Shown here: positions 32,180 to 40,973 of the stretch, in pieces | Position numbering within the stretch: position 1 is the first letter of the stretch | How the letters are laid out: each line of letters opens with the position of its first letter | Source of the DNA: Spirochaetales bacterium | GTDB lineage: Bacteria > Spirochaetota > Leptospiria > Leptospirales > Leptonemataceae | DNA: 64,000 nt | Assembly: GCA_015075425.1 (NCBI GenBank) | Contig: JABTUL010000001.1 | Coordinates: forward strand, 2,356,001 to 2,420,000 | Reading direction: 5' to 3' | Position numbers and translations under genes: made by a program | Notes under the pieces: generated by a model | Told to the model about the DNA's origin: nothing | The model's input: only the letters and a program-made list of their open reading frames with translations | Databases searched by the model: none

Positions 32180-33315
32180 AAATCGAAACCACAAAATCAG
32201 AAGTGCTGAATGAGATCATCACCGATCTCAAGGCCAGTCCGGCCGTGTTCAAGAATTTCACTTTCAATCCGCTCTCGCGTCTGTACACTCTGGTTCGAGC
32301 CATTGCTTTCGCCATCTATGTTTTTATTGATACCCGTCTGGTGACCCTGCTCAAAGCGATCCACCCGCACACGAGCGAAGAGGACGATCTGCATGAATGG
32401 CTGCGCCGTTATGGACTCAGCTGGAAGCAGGCCAGCCGGGCCATCCACAACGTCCGCATCGGCTCAGAGAATCTGCCGGAAATCACCGATATATCCATTC
32501 CGCAGGGCTTGATTGTTAGCACAGCCGGGGCAGAGGAGGACAAGGTTCGTTTCCGGGTGCTCACATCCGGCAAACTGCTCACCACTACGCCAGAAGATTC
32601 CAACGGCTACTATACCGTCCTCATGCAGGTTGAGGCCCTTGTCCCCGGAATAGCCGGCAATGTGGCCAAAAATGCTATTGCGGTGATTGAGAACGGTCCG
32701 GCAGGATTGGAGTATGTGAACAATTTTGAAAACAATCCGACCGTTCCCGGAACGGAGCGTGAATCTATCGCCTCCGTCCGTAATCGCATCGCCCTGGCGG
32801 AAGTAGCTCAGGTTCAATCGATGTGGACGGAGAACTGGTATCTTTCAGAAGCGTTGAGCTTTGAGTTTGTGGAGCGTGTCGCTTTTCGCTCTGCAAAAAC
32901 TCTGGGTCTGGAAGGCGAGATCAAACTGCTTTGTCGTGGGCAGAGTGGATTCTTGACAGGCGAGCAGAAGACTGAACTGCTTGAACACTTCGATGCCGCT
33001 GAGCGCAATCCGGGCGGAGTTGCTCACGTTCTCATTGATGATCTGGAAGCCGTAATCATCGAGCGCACGGTCCAGGTGATTTTTTCCGATATCTCCTTCA
33101 TTCCATCCGACAGCGAACTCATGGCAATGGCAGAGGCATATCTTTATGCTCTGGCTGACGGCGAGAACTGGATCGATCCGGATTTCCGCTCGCCTTTCTT
33201 CACCCTGCAGGGAGTGATCGGGGTTTCCGTCACGCCCATGGGAGATGAAACGATTCCCGTTGGTTCGGTAGGCGTTTATGGCGAAGGTTTCACGATCACC
33301 GGAGTCACGGCATGA
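32176..33315 (+). CDS. Baseplate assembly protein J (Mu gp47-like)
   Basis: 379 residues. Conserved blocks of the J family are visible: LHEWLRRYGLSWKQASRAIHNVRIG, PQGLIVSTAGAEEDKVRFRVL, LVPGIAGNVAKNAI and IDDLEAVIIERTVQVIF. J forms the outer wedge ring linking W to the fibre-carrying proteins. It overlaps the tail I gene by 4 bp. Confidence 0.8.
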   Translation: MKIETTKSEVLNEIITDLKASPAVFKNFTFNPLSRLYTLVRAIAFAIYVFIDTRLVTLLKAIHPHTSEEDDLHEWLRRYGLSWKQASRAIHNVRIGSENLPEITDISIPQGLIVSTAGAEEDKVRFRVLTSGKLLTTTPEDSNGYYTVLMQVEALVPGIAGNVAKNAIAVIENGPAGLEYVNNFENNPTVPGTERESIASVRNRIALAEVAQVQSMWTENWYLSEALSFEFVERVAFRSAKTLGLEGEIKLLCRGQSGFLTGEQKTELLEHFDAAERNPGGVAHVLIDDLEAVIIERTVQVIFSDISFIPSDSELMAMAEAYLYALADGENWIDPDFRSPFFTLQGVIGVSVTPMGDETIPVGSVGVYGEGFTITGVTA

Positions 33316-33965
33316 GATTCAGCTTTGCTTTCCTGATCGCATGGTGGCCCAATCTGCGCCGGGCCATCCGGGCCTTGCCTGCCGAATCCATCTGGTATCG
33401 TTTTCTACTGAGGATCAATCTGGCCTTCGAGCGCCGCGCTGTCAAAGCCAGCTGGATCTACAAACAGCAGAATCTGGAAACATCGGATTCGTATGGTCTG
33501 GATCTGTGGGGCCAGCGCATGCAGCTGGCCCGGGCGGAAGGCGAAAATGACACGGACTACAAAGCACGGCTCTTAATCCATCGTGCGGTCCAGTCCAGCG
33601 GCGCGTCCATTTCTGTGAAGATGATGATCGCCCAATCGCTGACCGGGGCCGCAGTGCAGATTTTCAAAATCTACCGATCCAGCCTGCATCTGGATGCCAT
33701 GTTCCGGGTGGGCGGCCCCTATGAGGCTATCCAGTTCTCGCGCAAATACATCCTGTACCGCTACCGTGTGCTGATGGCCGCGCTGGATGAGTCTTTTAAC
33801 CGGATCGGCCTGAATCGAGCACTGCAAAAAATCAACATTGGCGGCAACTGGCCCGAATTCCGCGAGAACTTAGGCCCGTTCACGCCCATGGGAATCGGAA
33901 GGCCTTATACTCTGCCGCTGCAGTCGCGCCGGTCAGAGCAAACTATTCTGGAGCTGGTATATTAA
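33312..33965 (+). CDS. Tail protein I-like (Mu gp48 position)
   Basis: 217 residues. MRFSFAFLIAWWPNLRRAIRALPAES begins the protein; aromatic and charged blocks follow (WIYKQQNLETSDSYGLDLWGQRMQLARAEGENDTDYKARLL). The place right after J and before the fibre genes matches Mu gp48/P2 gpI, which connects baseplate and fibre. Confidence 0.6.
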   Translation: MRFSFAFLIAWWPNLRRAIRALPAESIWYRFLLRINLAFERRAVKASWIYKQQNLETSDSYGLDLWGQRMQLARAEGENDTDYKARLLIHRAVQSSGASISVKMMIAQSLTGAAVQIFKIYRSSLHLDAMFRVGGPYEAIQFSRKYILYRYRVLMAALDESFNRIGLNRALQKINIGGNWPEFRENLGPFTPMGIGRPYTLPLQSRRSEQTILELVY

Positions 33966-33966
33966 C

Positions 33967-34758
33967 ATGGCTGAAGCAATGACCACAGAGTCGAAGAAAG
34001 TTTTCCTGTACGGCAAAAAGCAGGGCCAGAAATACCTGACGGTCCATCCGCTGCGGCTCTTGGCCGCCGTCCAAAATCAGGCCGAACTCTGGAATCAGGA
34101 TTTGCCGGATACCAGGCTCACAGTCCAGACGGCTGAGGAATTTCCGCCGCCCGGTCAACGCCTGAGCGATGCCGGTGAGCTGATTGGACTATCCACTCTG
34201 GAGCGCGTCATGGCCGGCGAAATGACGCTGGAGCCCGGGCAGAAGATCGAAGATGGCCAGATTGTCAGCAAGACCGATCTCGAGCTGCTCAAGGCCGGGC
34301 TACTTACGCAGGCTGATTTCAAGCAGCAGCGGATCCGCAGTTTTCACGAGCAGTACAACGCCCATATTCAGGCTTTCGTCGCGGCCTATCCGGCCCAGCG
34401 CCGGGAGGGCTGGCCGACTCTCGTCATGGAGGCTCAAACCTGGCAGGATCTGCTGGATTCGACCTCTGAATTGGACCCAGAGGATCGCGCCGCGCAGATA
34501 AATGAGGCCATGTCCCGGTTTCCGCAGCTCACGCATGAGGGCAGCAGCTCAATCGCTGAAATATCGGATCTGGCCACGCGAGTGCTCTTCAAGCGATCCG
34601 TCTATGGCGCCTTTTCGGGCCTGTGCAACCGCGCTCTGGATCAATCGGTAGCCGGATTGCAATCAGTTTCAGAGGCCCAATCTATCGATTTATTTTATTC
34701 GGCCTGCATGGCCATTGAACTCTCATTACCAGCTCTCCCGGAGGCACAAAATGGATAA
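33967..34758 (+). CDS. Tail-fibre-region protein
   Basis: 263 residues. Middle part acidic and charged (GELIGLSTLERVMAGEMTLEPGQKIEDGQIVSKTDLELL), C-terminal half helical. It lies between tail I and the fibre gene and overlaps the fibre start by 8 bp. Probably a fibre-baseplate adaptor; family not recognised. Confidence 0.5.
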   Translation: MAEAMTTESKKVFLYGKKQGQKYLTVHPLRLLAAVQNQAELWNQDLPDTRLTVQTAEEFPPPGQRLSDAGELIGLSTLERVMAGEMTLEPGQKIEDGQIVSKTDLELLKAGLLTQADFKQQRIRSFHEQYNAHIQAFVAAYPAQRREGWPTLVMEAQTWQDLLDSTSELDPEDRAAQINEAMSRFPQLTHEGSSSIAEISDLATRVLFKRSVYGAFSGLCNRALDQSVAGLQSVSEAQSIDLFYSACMAIELSLPALPEAQNG

Positions 34759-36220
34759 ACTTTCAGGCATCACTTTTCCTGCGCATGGTAAATCGGTCTT
34801 CAAAGAGGATTGGGAGCGCGAGCAGGTTGCCAAAGCGCAGGAGGTCATCGATCGCGATCTGGACCTGCACGGTTCCGGCATTGTCTCCGGGGGTGCCATT
34901 GCAGCCGGGGCCAGTCCCAACACAATTGACCTCACTGAAACGGTCATCGCCTACAACGCCGCTGGCCAGCGGATAGTGGTCGATCCGGCCCCGACAGGCA
35001 TTGCCGTTCCAGCTGACGCCACCAGCAAAATCGTCCTGCGCCACGCATTTGAGGAGACTGAAAACACGGCCCCCAACAATCCCGGTGACCCGATCATCTG
35101 GCGCGACAATAGCTATGAAATTGTGGCCCGCCAGGGTGATTTGCAAGATGGTGACGTCCCGCTGCGTGAAGTCACGGCATCCGGTGGCACGGTTACTCCG
35201 GGCACCGATCTGCGTCAGCGCAAAGGCATTTCTGGGGAACATATTCAGCTGGAAACGCTGGACGCGGACCACTTTCCAGACGAAGAGCTGCCGGACAGCA
35301 AGCTTTTGCCGGCCCATAAAATCGGTGATCTGGCGGACCTCCTAGCGGAGATTGATGCCGGAATTTCTGCCCCCAAAAGCATAATCAAGGCCCTGAACTG
35401 GATCCACCTGAATCGGCACGATGTCGGTGACCTGAAATCGATGTATTACTACAAGGCCCCTTCAGCCGCGCATCCATGGTTCTGCCTGAATGCCGCCGAC
35501 CAGGTCATCATGGAATCTGCCTGGCCGGATCTGGTAGCATACCTGCGCGCAGAACCGTGGCGCTACCTGGCCACAGGATCCAATAAGAGCGCGTTCGATA
35601 TAGCTTCGTTTTCCATTACATCCAACGTGGTCACACTGACTCTGACCAACACCACGGCTGAGAATGCCTTCCTGGCCGCCCTGCTCGAAGAGCGTCAGGT
35701 CCATGGCTCTTACTCGAACTTTCCTTCAATCCGGCTCAATGAAGCCGTTGGATCCGTTCCAGTCGGAGACTATACGCCCACAGAAGTCGATGCGGTGAGC
35801 CGCCTGATCCGGTTTGCCTATACCACAGCCAACGATTCAGGATCTCCAGGAGGAAAGACAGTGTCCTGCTACAAGCATCGGGTGCCGGGCTTCACCGACA
35901 GGGCCTACCATTACGCCGTGCAGGGCCGTGTGCTGGTGGCCGCTGAGGATTCGGATCATGAGGTGTTTGGTGGGGGGAGGAGAAGGGATAGGTTCCAGGG
36001 GCACTATCATACCCTATCTAACGGAACGGCTGTCTGGCGACAGCCAGGCTCGGGCGGATTCGGTGGGATGCCACCCGACAGCTCTAACGCTACTTATGCA
36101 TTGACCGTGGCCGCCCCGATCACAGATGGGACCAACGGCACTCCCCGGACAGGAAAAACAACAGACCCGCGTGCGCAAGGTGTTTATCTATACAAGTATG
36201 GGCGCATATTCAATGCGTGA
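34751..36220 (+). CDS. Tail fibre / receptor-binding protein with collar-type tip
   Basis: 489 residues from the ATG at 34751, with GGAGG upstream. The N-terminal ~190 residues are beta-rich (IVSGGAIAAGASPNTIDLTETVIAYN). The C-terminal tip has RDRFQGHYHTLSNGT and ITDGTNGTPRTGKTTDPRAQGVYLYKYGRIF, the usual end of collar-type fibres in Mu-like and other prophages. It is the last phage gene. A purine-rich stretch (about 35967-35993) encodes GGGRRRDR. No reverse transcriptase gene is nearby, so no diversity-generating element. Confidence 0.75.
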   Translation: MDKLSGITFPAHGKSVFKEDWEREQVAKAQEVIDRDLDLHGSGIVSGGAIAAGASPNTIDLTETVIAYNAAGQRIVVDPAPTGIAVPADATSKIVLRHAFEETENTAPNNPGDPIIWRDNSYEIVARQGDLQDGDVPLREVTASGGTVTPGTDLRQRKGISGEHIQLETLDADHFPDEELPDSKLLPAHKIGDLADLLAEIDAGISAPKSIIKALNWIHLNRHDVGDLKSMYYYKAPSAAHPWFCLNAADQVIMESAWPDLVAYLRAEPWRYLATGSNKSAFDIASFSITSNVVTLTLTNTTAENAFLAALLEERQVHGSYSNFPSIRLNEAVGSVPVGDYTPTEVDAVSRLIRFAYTTANDSGSPGGKTVSCYKHRVPGFTDRAYHYAVQGRVLVAAEDSDHEVFGGGRRRDRFQGHYHTLSNGTAVWRQPGSGGFGGMPPDSSNATYALTVAAPITDGTNGTPRTGKTTDPRAQGVYLYKYGRIFNA

Positions 36221-36283
36221 AAATTTCTCTTATTCTGGACTTAGATGATTTGAGCAAAATTCATTGTAGATCGCAAACACATA

Positions 36284-36355
36284 AAGAGGATGGGCCAGTC
36301 CGTAAAAAGAGCGGCCATCCCGTGTCGCCATCCGTGGACTCCCGCGGGCGCACTG
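36284..36355 (+). other. Remnant of the cassette interrupted by the prophage
   Basis: AGAGGATGGGCCAGTCC and the following ~60 bases match the stretch before the family-B site at 48815, so this is the 3' part of a B-type cassette cut by the phage. Its 5' part, expected to begin GTTATTTG, should be at the phage's left end. Confidence 0.6.
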
Positions 36356-36562
36356 CAAATAACTACGGATTCCTGCTGCGGGCCTCCGCATGCGCTCCGG
36401 CTCCTCGGGTCGGCGCACTCTCCGCGGAACGGCTCACCAGTTCGCCTTTTCCGCTCCGTGCGGATGCGCGCCAGTTTTTGGTTGATTTTTATGGCGCGCA
36501 CCGCATCGTGCTTGACCACATTTGCCCTGCGGGCAAACGTCAGGAATCCTACACGTTATGCG
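36356..36562 (+). repeat. attC site, family B (B1)
   Basis: Opens CAAATAAC and closes GTTATGCG. Inner boxes GGATTCCTG and CAGGAATCC pair; hairpins lie between. Confidence 0.85.
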
Positions 36563-36583
36563 ACAGAGCCGGAGAGGGATTGA

Positions 36584-37042
36584 ATGAAGAATCCAAGTAT
36601 GTTTACTCTTATCTTGGCTTCGGCAGTTATTATCGCTATGTGGTTACTTTCAGGCTGGTTGATCTACAATTTTATTGATGCTGAGCAGAGAGGAACTTTC
36701 GGTGACATGTTTGGCGCGATCAATGCCCTTTTTTCTGGACTGGCCTTCGCTGTACTTATTTTCACCGTGTCCCTACAAAGAAGGGAATTGGAACTACAGA
36801 GATATGAACTTGAGTCAACACGCAAAGAACTTTCTCGCTCAGCAAAAGCAGCGGAGATCGACCTAAGGCTTACTGCCCTCTCCTCTCAGATTTCCGCCTA
36901 CTCCGTGATCCTGAATCCCAGCTCCGGAATGAAGAATCGAACAATAGCATCGATTCTATTGAATGAGGACGATGTAAAAGTAAAGCTCGTAAAAGCGCTT
37001 ACGGAAATTGAAGCGATCCAGGAGGAAGGCAAGCGTGGATGA
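36584..37042 (+). CDS. Membrane protein with coiled coil, Abi-like (cassette 1)
   Basis: 152 residues. Two hydrophobic helices (MFTLILASAVIIAMWLLSGWLIYNFI and FGAINALFSGLAFAVLIFTVSL) are joined by RGTFGDMFGA, then a coiled coil (RRELELQRYELESTRKELSRSAKAAE). This layout is that of a widespread membrane family sometimes annotated as putative phage abortive infection protein and often found in mobile regions. A defence role is a family-based suggestion only. It overlaps the DUF2158 gene by 8 bp. Confidence 0.65.
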   Translation: MKNPSMFTLILASAVIIAMWLLSGWLIYNFIDAEQRGTFGDMFGAINALFSGLAFAVLIFTVSLQRRELELQRYELESTRKELSRSAKAAEIDLRLTALSSQISAYSVILNPSSGMKNRTIASILLNEDDVKVKLVKALTEIEAIQEEGKRG

Positions 37043-37256
37043 ATTCGCACAAGGGGACGTGGTGGAACTTAAAAGCGGAGGTCCAAGGATGACCATACAA
37101 GAAATTTCCAGCTGGAGGCCAACTCTTGGGCGCCATGATTATCCCGCCGACCAGGCAAAGTGCTATTGGTTTGATGGAAATGAAATTAAAGAAGCAATAT
37201 TTCAGCTACAGTCACTTAAAAAAGTGATTGAAGCAAATACCGGCTCCATCGCATAA
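37035..37256 (+). CDS. YodC/DUF2158 family protein (cassette 1)
   Basis: 73 residues from the GTG at 37035 with GGAGG upstream. FAQGDVVELKSGGPRMTIQEIS and KCYWFDGNEIKEAIFQLQSL match the DUF2158/YodC family, small beta-barrel proteins of unknown function common in cassettes and prophages. The stop codon overlaps the AAC of attC A1. Confidence 0.7.
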   Translation: MDEFAQGDVVELKSGGPRMTIQEISSWRPTLGRHDYPADQAKCYWFDGNEIKEAIFQLQSLKKVIEANTGSIA

Positions 37257-37488
37257 CTTTGCGGCTTAGCGCTCACTCCCTTCGCTATGCGCTCCGGTCG
37301 CTCGGCCCTGGTCTTCTCCCCGCCACCATTCCGGGAAAAGGGGTTGCAAAAGCCTTAAGGAAAGCCGGAATGGCGGCGGGTCGTGCGGATGCGCGCCCGG
37401 GTTGGTGGATGCGTATGGCGCGCACCGCACCAGACTGCGGGCAAATTGAGCCTCACGGCCCAACTTCGCTAAGCCGCGTCGTTATCTG
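37250..37488 (+). repeat. attC site, family A (A1)
   Basis: Opens CGCATAAC, closes GTTATCTG. Inner boxes GCGGCTTAGCG and CGCTAAGCCGC are perfectly complementary, with TTT/GTC as unpaired spacer. This arrangement is shared by all family-A sites below. Confidence 0.9.
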
Positions 37489-37520
37489 AAATGGGCGCAT
37501 AGTCGGGGGTAAGAACGAAC

Positions 37521-38510
37521 ATGTTTCCGGACTTAAGCAACCCTATGGATTGGATAGCACGCTGGGTCCGGTGCTCAGACCAGGCCCGTAGAAAAGGACT
37601 GCTCAGCCTCGAGGCTTTCGCTATAGAGAATCCGGACACAATCCAAGAGATCACCTTCTGCCGTGCGATGCGTTTGATTCTCGACGGAACTGACCCGGAA
37701 TTGGTGCGACGAATCATAACCAACACTCTGGAAGGCCACAGGGAGACCTTGAATTATCGCTGGCATGTATATAAGCATGCGGTTCTACTTGCGCAAGAAA
37801 CCTTAGCTCTTGAAGCCCGGATTGAGGAAATCTTGATCCCCGGTCACCCACAGAATACTTTCATTGTCAGTAGTCTGTTGCAGGGCAAAACTTCAGCATT
37901 CCAAGATGCATGTCTCGCAATTGCGAAAAGACAACCCGTACGCCAAGAACTCCTGGAGAATCAATTTGGATTTTATTGGAAAGCCACAGAGCAAAGCCTT
38001 ACAATAATTCTTGATGGCGCTCTGGCCGTTCAATCCGGTGACCACCCAAGGTTCGTTTTGGCGACCTTAAACGCCATAGTGAACCCTGAGGTGGACATCG
38101 CGTTATCAGCAATATTGCTGGAGACATTACCCACCGATTCCGCCGACCCTGCGCATTCCCTCTCAACGGAAGAGATTGACGCTCTACTATTCCACGGCGA
38201 GAGGAGAGCGAAGCAGCTTTCAGACATAGTCTTCAGCAATCTTATTGCGCAGCTTGACCAGCGCGCGCTGCAGCGAGTTATCCGTGATACGGAAGCAGAA
38301 ACACTGTTATTGGCATTGGCCACTTCTTCCCGCCCGGCCGTTGAGAAAGTGTTGTCTAGCATTAGTGACCGGGCAAAACTGCAGATATTGAATGACCTGC
38401 AGGTATTCCATCATATCGAAACTACAGCTTCTGAAACGGCCAAATCTAAGATTATCGGGACTATTCAGCGTTTGCTTGACGCCGGAGAAATCGTTTTTGA
38501 TAACCACTGA
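37521..38510 (+). CDS. MotA-like/FliG-C chimeric protein (cassette 2)
   Basis: 329 residues, no transmembrane segment or signal peptide. Residues about 8-72 (WIARWVRCSDQARRKGLLSL, then FCRAMRLILDGTDPELVRRII) match the cytoplasmic segment of the MotA stator. Residues about 222-326 (LSDIVFSNLIAQLDQRALQR, LLLALATSSRPAVEKVLS, DRAKLQILNDLQVFHHIE, IIGTIQRLLDAGEIVF) match the FliG C-terminal torque domain. Those two parts meet at the rotor-stator interface of the flagellar motor. A soluble chimera could modulate torque or act as a brake. The combination is, to my knowledge, unusual. Function is inferred. Confidence 0.75.
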   Translation: MFPDLSNPMDWIARWVRCSDQARRKGLLSLEAFAIENPDTIQEITFCRAMRLILDGTDPELVRRIITNTLEGHRETLNYRWHVYKHAVLLAQETLALEARIEEILIPGHPQNTFIVSSLLQGKTSAFQDACLAIAKRQPVRQELLENQFGFYWKATEQSLTIILDGALAVQSGDHPRFVLATLNAIVNPEVDIALSAILLETLPTDSADPAHSLSTEEIDALLFHGERRAKQLSDIVFSNLIAQLDQRALQRVIRDTEAETLLLALATSSRPAVEKVLSSISDRAKLQILNDLQVFHHIETTASETAKSKIIGTIQRLLDAGEIVFDNH

Positions 38511-38523
38511 CTTGCGCCCACTT

Positions 38524-38762
38524 CAGATAACTTTGCGGCTTAGCGCTCACTCCCTTCGCTATGCGCTCCGGTCGCTCGGCCCTGGTCTTCTCCCCTCCAC
38601 CATTCCGGGAAAAGGGGTTGCAGAAGCTTTGATCAAAGCCGGAATGGTGGAGGGTCGTGCGGATGCGCGCCCGGTCTGGTGGATGCGTATGGCGCGCACC
38701 GCACCAGACTGCGGGCAAATTGGGCCTGTCGGCCCTACTTCGCTAAGCCGCGTCGTTAGCCG
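38524..38762 (+). repeat. attC site, family A (A2)
   Basis: Opens CAGATAAC, closes GTTAGCCG. Confidence 0.9.
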
Positions 38763-38782
38763 CCATGCAGGCATATTATTAA

Positions 38783-39856
38783 ATGAAGTGTCCACGTTGT
38801 TCTGATAGCATGACCTCCAAAGCGATGCCTGCGATGCTAACCTGGAAATGCTTTGGATGCTCAGGAATATTCCTAAAAAGAGAGCATTTTCTGCAGATCT
38901 TTGATGATCGTTTAAGTGCGTCTGTCAAAGCGGCCTTAAACTTGGGTGGAACTGCATCCCCTTTCAACATATTGTGTCCGCAGTGTAGGCGTCCGTTTCG
39001 ACAATATTCCGTGGAGTATTCTTCAGAAACTCACCCCATAGACTATTGTGAGGTCTGTGATGGGCTTTGGCTAGATGGTACGGAGGCTAACGCATTCCCG
39101 CGCTCCGGCAAAGGCTCACCGACAATGACGCCTGCCGGTGCGCTGATTCTCGCGCAATGGAAGGGCCAGAAACTTGATGAAGATCTCGAGGAATTTCAGG
39201 TGCGCAAGGCTTCTTCCGTTCGTGAATACCTTCTTGGATTGCTTGGTTTCCCGATAGAATTCGAAACATTAAAACTACATCGGCCAATCGCTACATGGGC
39301 CATTGCTTTCGCATGTATAGTTACCACGGTATGGTATTGGATTTCCAGTATGACATCGTTGGATCTAGGCTTTATTCCAGCCGATCCCTTTCGCATGTTT
39401 GGTTTAAGCATTGTTACGTCGTTCGCAATACACGCGAATTTCTTCCACCTCGTTGGCAACATGTATGCTCTGATAGTTTTCGGAGATAACATCGAAGATG
39501 ACGTAGGAATAAGCCGTTTCCTGACCCTGTTGATAGGGTCCGCGGTATTTTCCACCTTCTGCGACTTTCTTTTCCGGTATGGCAGCGCAATTCCCAGCAT
39601 AGGTGCTAGCGGAGGCATAGCCGGGATTGTGGCATACTATTGCTTTAGATTCAGATCTCATCGCCTCGGCTGGGTTCACCCGATGACGTTGATTCACCGG
39701 GGCACATACTGGGCGGTAAGGGCACCCTACTTCGGACTGATCTGGCTTGGCTATCAATTCATGGGCCTGTTCGTCAATACAAATGTCAATTACCTGGCGC
39801 ACATATCTGGGGCTCTATTCGGAAGCGTCATCTACTGGCTGGACCAGAGAAATTGA
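38783..39856 (+). CDS. Zinc-ribbon rhomboid family intramembrane protease (cassette 3)
   Basis: 357 residues. Two CxxC pairs at the N-terminus (CPRCSDS, CFGCSGIF) and another two at about 68-95 (CPQCRRP, CEVCDGLW) form zinc ribbons. A rhomboid core follows, with HANFFHLVGNMYALIVFGDNIEDD, the catalytic Ser in SIGASGGIAGIVAYY and the catalytic His in LAHISGALFGSVIYW. About six transmembrane helices. It would cleave membrane proteins within the inner membrane; the ribbons may select substrates. Substrate unknown. Confidence 0.85.
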   Translation: MKCPRCSDSMTSKAMPAMLTWKCFGCSGIFLKREHFLQIFDDRLSASVKAALNLGGTASPFNILCPQCRRPFRQYSVEYSSETHPIDYCEVCDGLWLDGTEANAFPRSGKGSPTMTPAGALILAQWKGQKLDEDLEEFQVRKASSVREYLLGLLGFPIEFETLKLHRPIATWAIAFACIVTTVWYWISSMTSLDLGFIPADPFRMFGLSIVTSFAIHANFFHLVGNMYALIVFGDNIEDDVGISRFLTLLIGSAVFSTFCDFLFRYGSAIPSIGASGGIAGIVAYYCFRFRSHRLGWVHPMTLIHRGTYWAVRAPYFGLIWLGYQFMGLFVNTNVNYLAHISGALFGSVIYWLDQRN

Positions 39857-39877
39857 GTCATATTTTTGCCTGCACAG

Positions 39878-40116
39878 CGGCTAACTTTGCGGCTTAGCGC
39901 TCACTCCCTTCGCTATGCGCTCCGGTCGTTCGGCCCTGGTCTTCTCCCCGCCACCACTCCGGGAAAAGGGGTTGCAAAAGCTTTGACGAAAGCCGGAATG
40001 GTGACGGGTCGTGCGGATGCGCGCCCGGTTTGGTGCATGCGTATGGCGCGCACCGCACCAGACTGCGGGCAAATTGGGCCTGGCGGCCCAACTTCGCTAA
40101 GCCGCGTCGTTCTCCG
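39878..40116 (+). repeat. attC site, family A (A3)
   Basis: Opens CGGCTAAC, closes GTTCTCCG. Confidence 0.9.
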
Positions 40117-40159
40117 CCATTGACTATATATTGATCGAACGCAAATGCATGAGGAAAGA

Positions 40160-40950
40160 ATGCGCCGTACCGTTTCAGTGTTAATCCTATTGTGGCTATT
40201 CGGCTGCAGACCTCCTGCAGCACCAATCGCGACATTTGAAACCCTGTTTCTGCCTGAACATTATGCCGGTAAAGCGAACGACCCAGAGCTCGGGAAAGAC
40301 ATTATCAGGAATTTCTCGAACTCAAGGATAGAAACCCCAAGGCCGCGAAGGACAAGCTCATCGCGGCTATTCGGCATCTTCCTGAAGGCTCGTATTACTA
40401 TGCCCTTGGTTCTTTATTGTGGCTTGACTCACCAGATTTTGCCCAAAAGGCCCTTCGGATAGCTTTTGACAAAGGTGGGGCAGAGGCACACTTATTGCAT
40501 GCAACCTTGCCTGCCTTTATAGCTTAGAAGAAAATATGAAGAGTCAGAATTTTCCTCCAGAAAGCCATTGAGCAGGGATACCTGAATTACAGGCATGTTC
40601 ACAGCGATCCAGATCTGGCGGCACTCCGTAGAGTATCAAACTTTCAAAGTTTCCGGTATTCGCTATTCACGGGCGGGCGGCGGTGATCAGATTAATCGGT
40701 ATTTGCCCAGACGGGAGTATGTAGAACACCGAGCGGAAGGTATTTCTTGCGTCAAAAAACGTGATCAAGATTTCGTCCTACGTTCAAGAGGACGGAAGTT
40801 TCTACATATTGAACGGGAAGAAAGAAGAGATTCGAACCTCTGGAAGTCTTATCCAGTCCAATAACCATAAATACGATTCATAGCATAAAGAGTGAATGCG
40901 AGCGCTATGATCGCCCGGAAATCTTCATGGCTGGTCCCGATTGTCCATGA
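40160..40950 (+). pseudogene. Broken copy of the repeat lipoprotein gene (cassette 4)
   Basis: Nearly identical to the intact gene at 53354-54154 but with several frame-changing indels: one A fewer in CGGGAAAAG near 40295, one A fewer in GAAGAAAAATATG, and shortened T and A runs further on. A few substitutions also occur. Most differences are loss of one base from a homopolymer, so sequencing error in a repeated region is as likely as real decay. Confidence 0.7.
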
Positions 40951-40973
40951 TTTCTGAGCAAATGTGTCAACGG

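Larger units (their letters stand above)
1..36283. mobile_element. Mu-like transposable prophage (left end outside window)
   Basis: Continuous phage gene set: S24 repressor, Ner-like protein, DDE transposase, MuB-type ATPase, Gam, gp16-like protein, terminase, protease, portal, gpF, capsid, sheath, tube, tape measure and baseplate J/W/I. The early genes run leftwards and the repressor and late genes rightwards, unlike phage Mu itself and, from memory, more like the BcepMu arrangement. The left end is beyond position 1. The right end lies after the tail-fibre stop at 36220 and before about 36284, where sequence shared with other integron cassettes begins. I could not place the terminal CA or the 5-bp target duplication. 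Confidence 0.9.

Noticed and set aside
35900-36220. Variable repeat of a diversity-generating retroelement in the tail-fibre tip
   Set aside because: No reverse transcriptase gene and no template repeat were seen. The tip matches ordinary collar-type ends.
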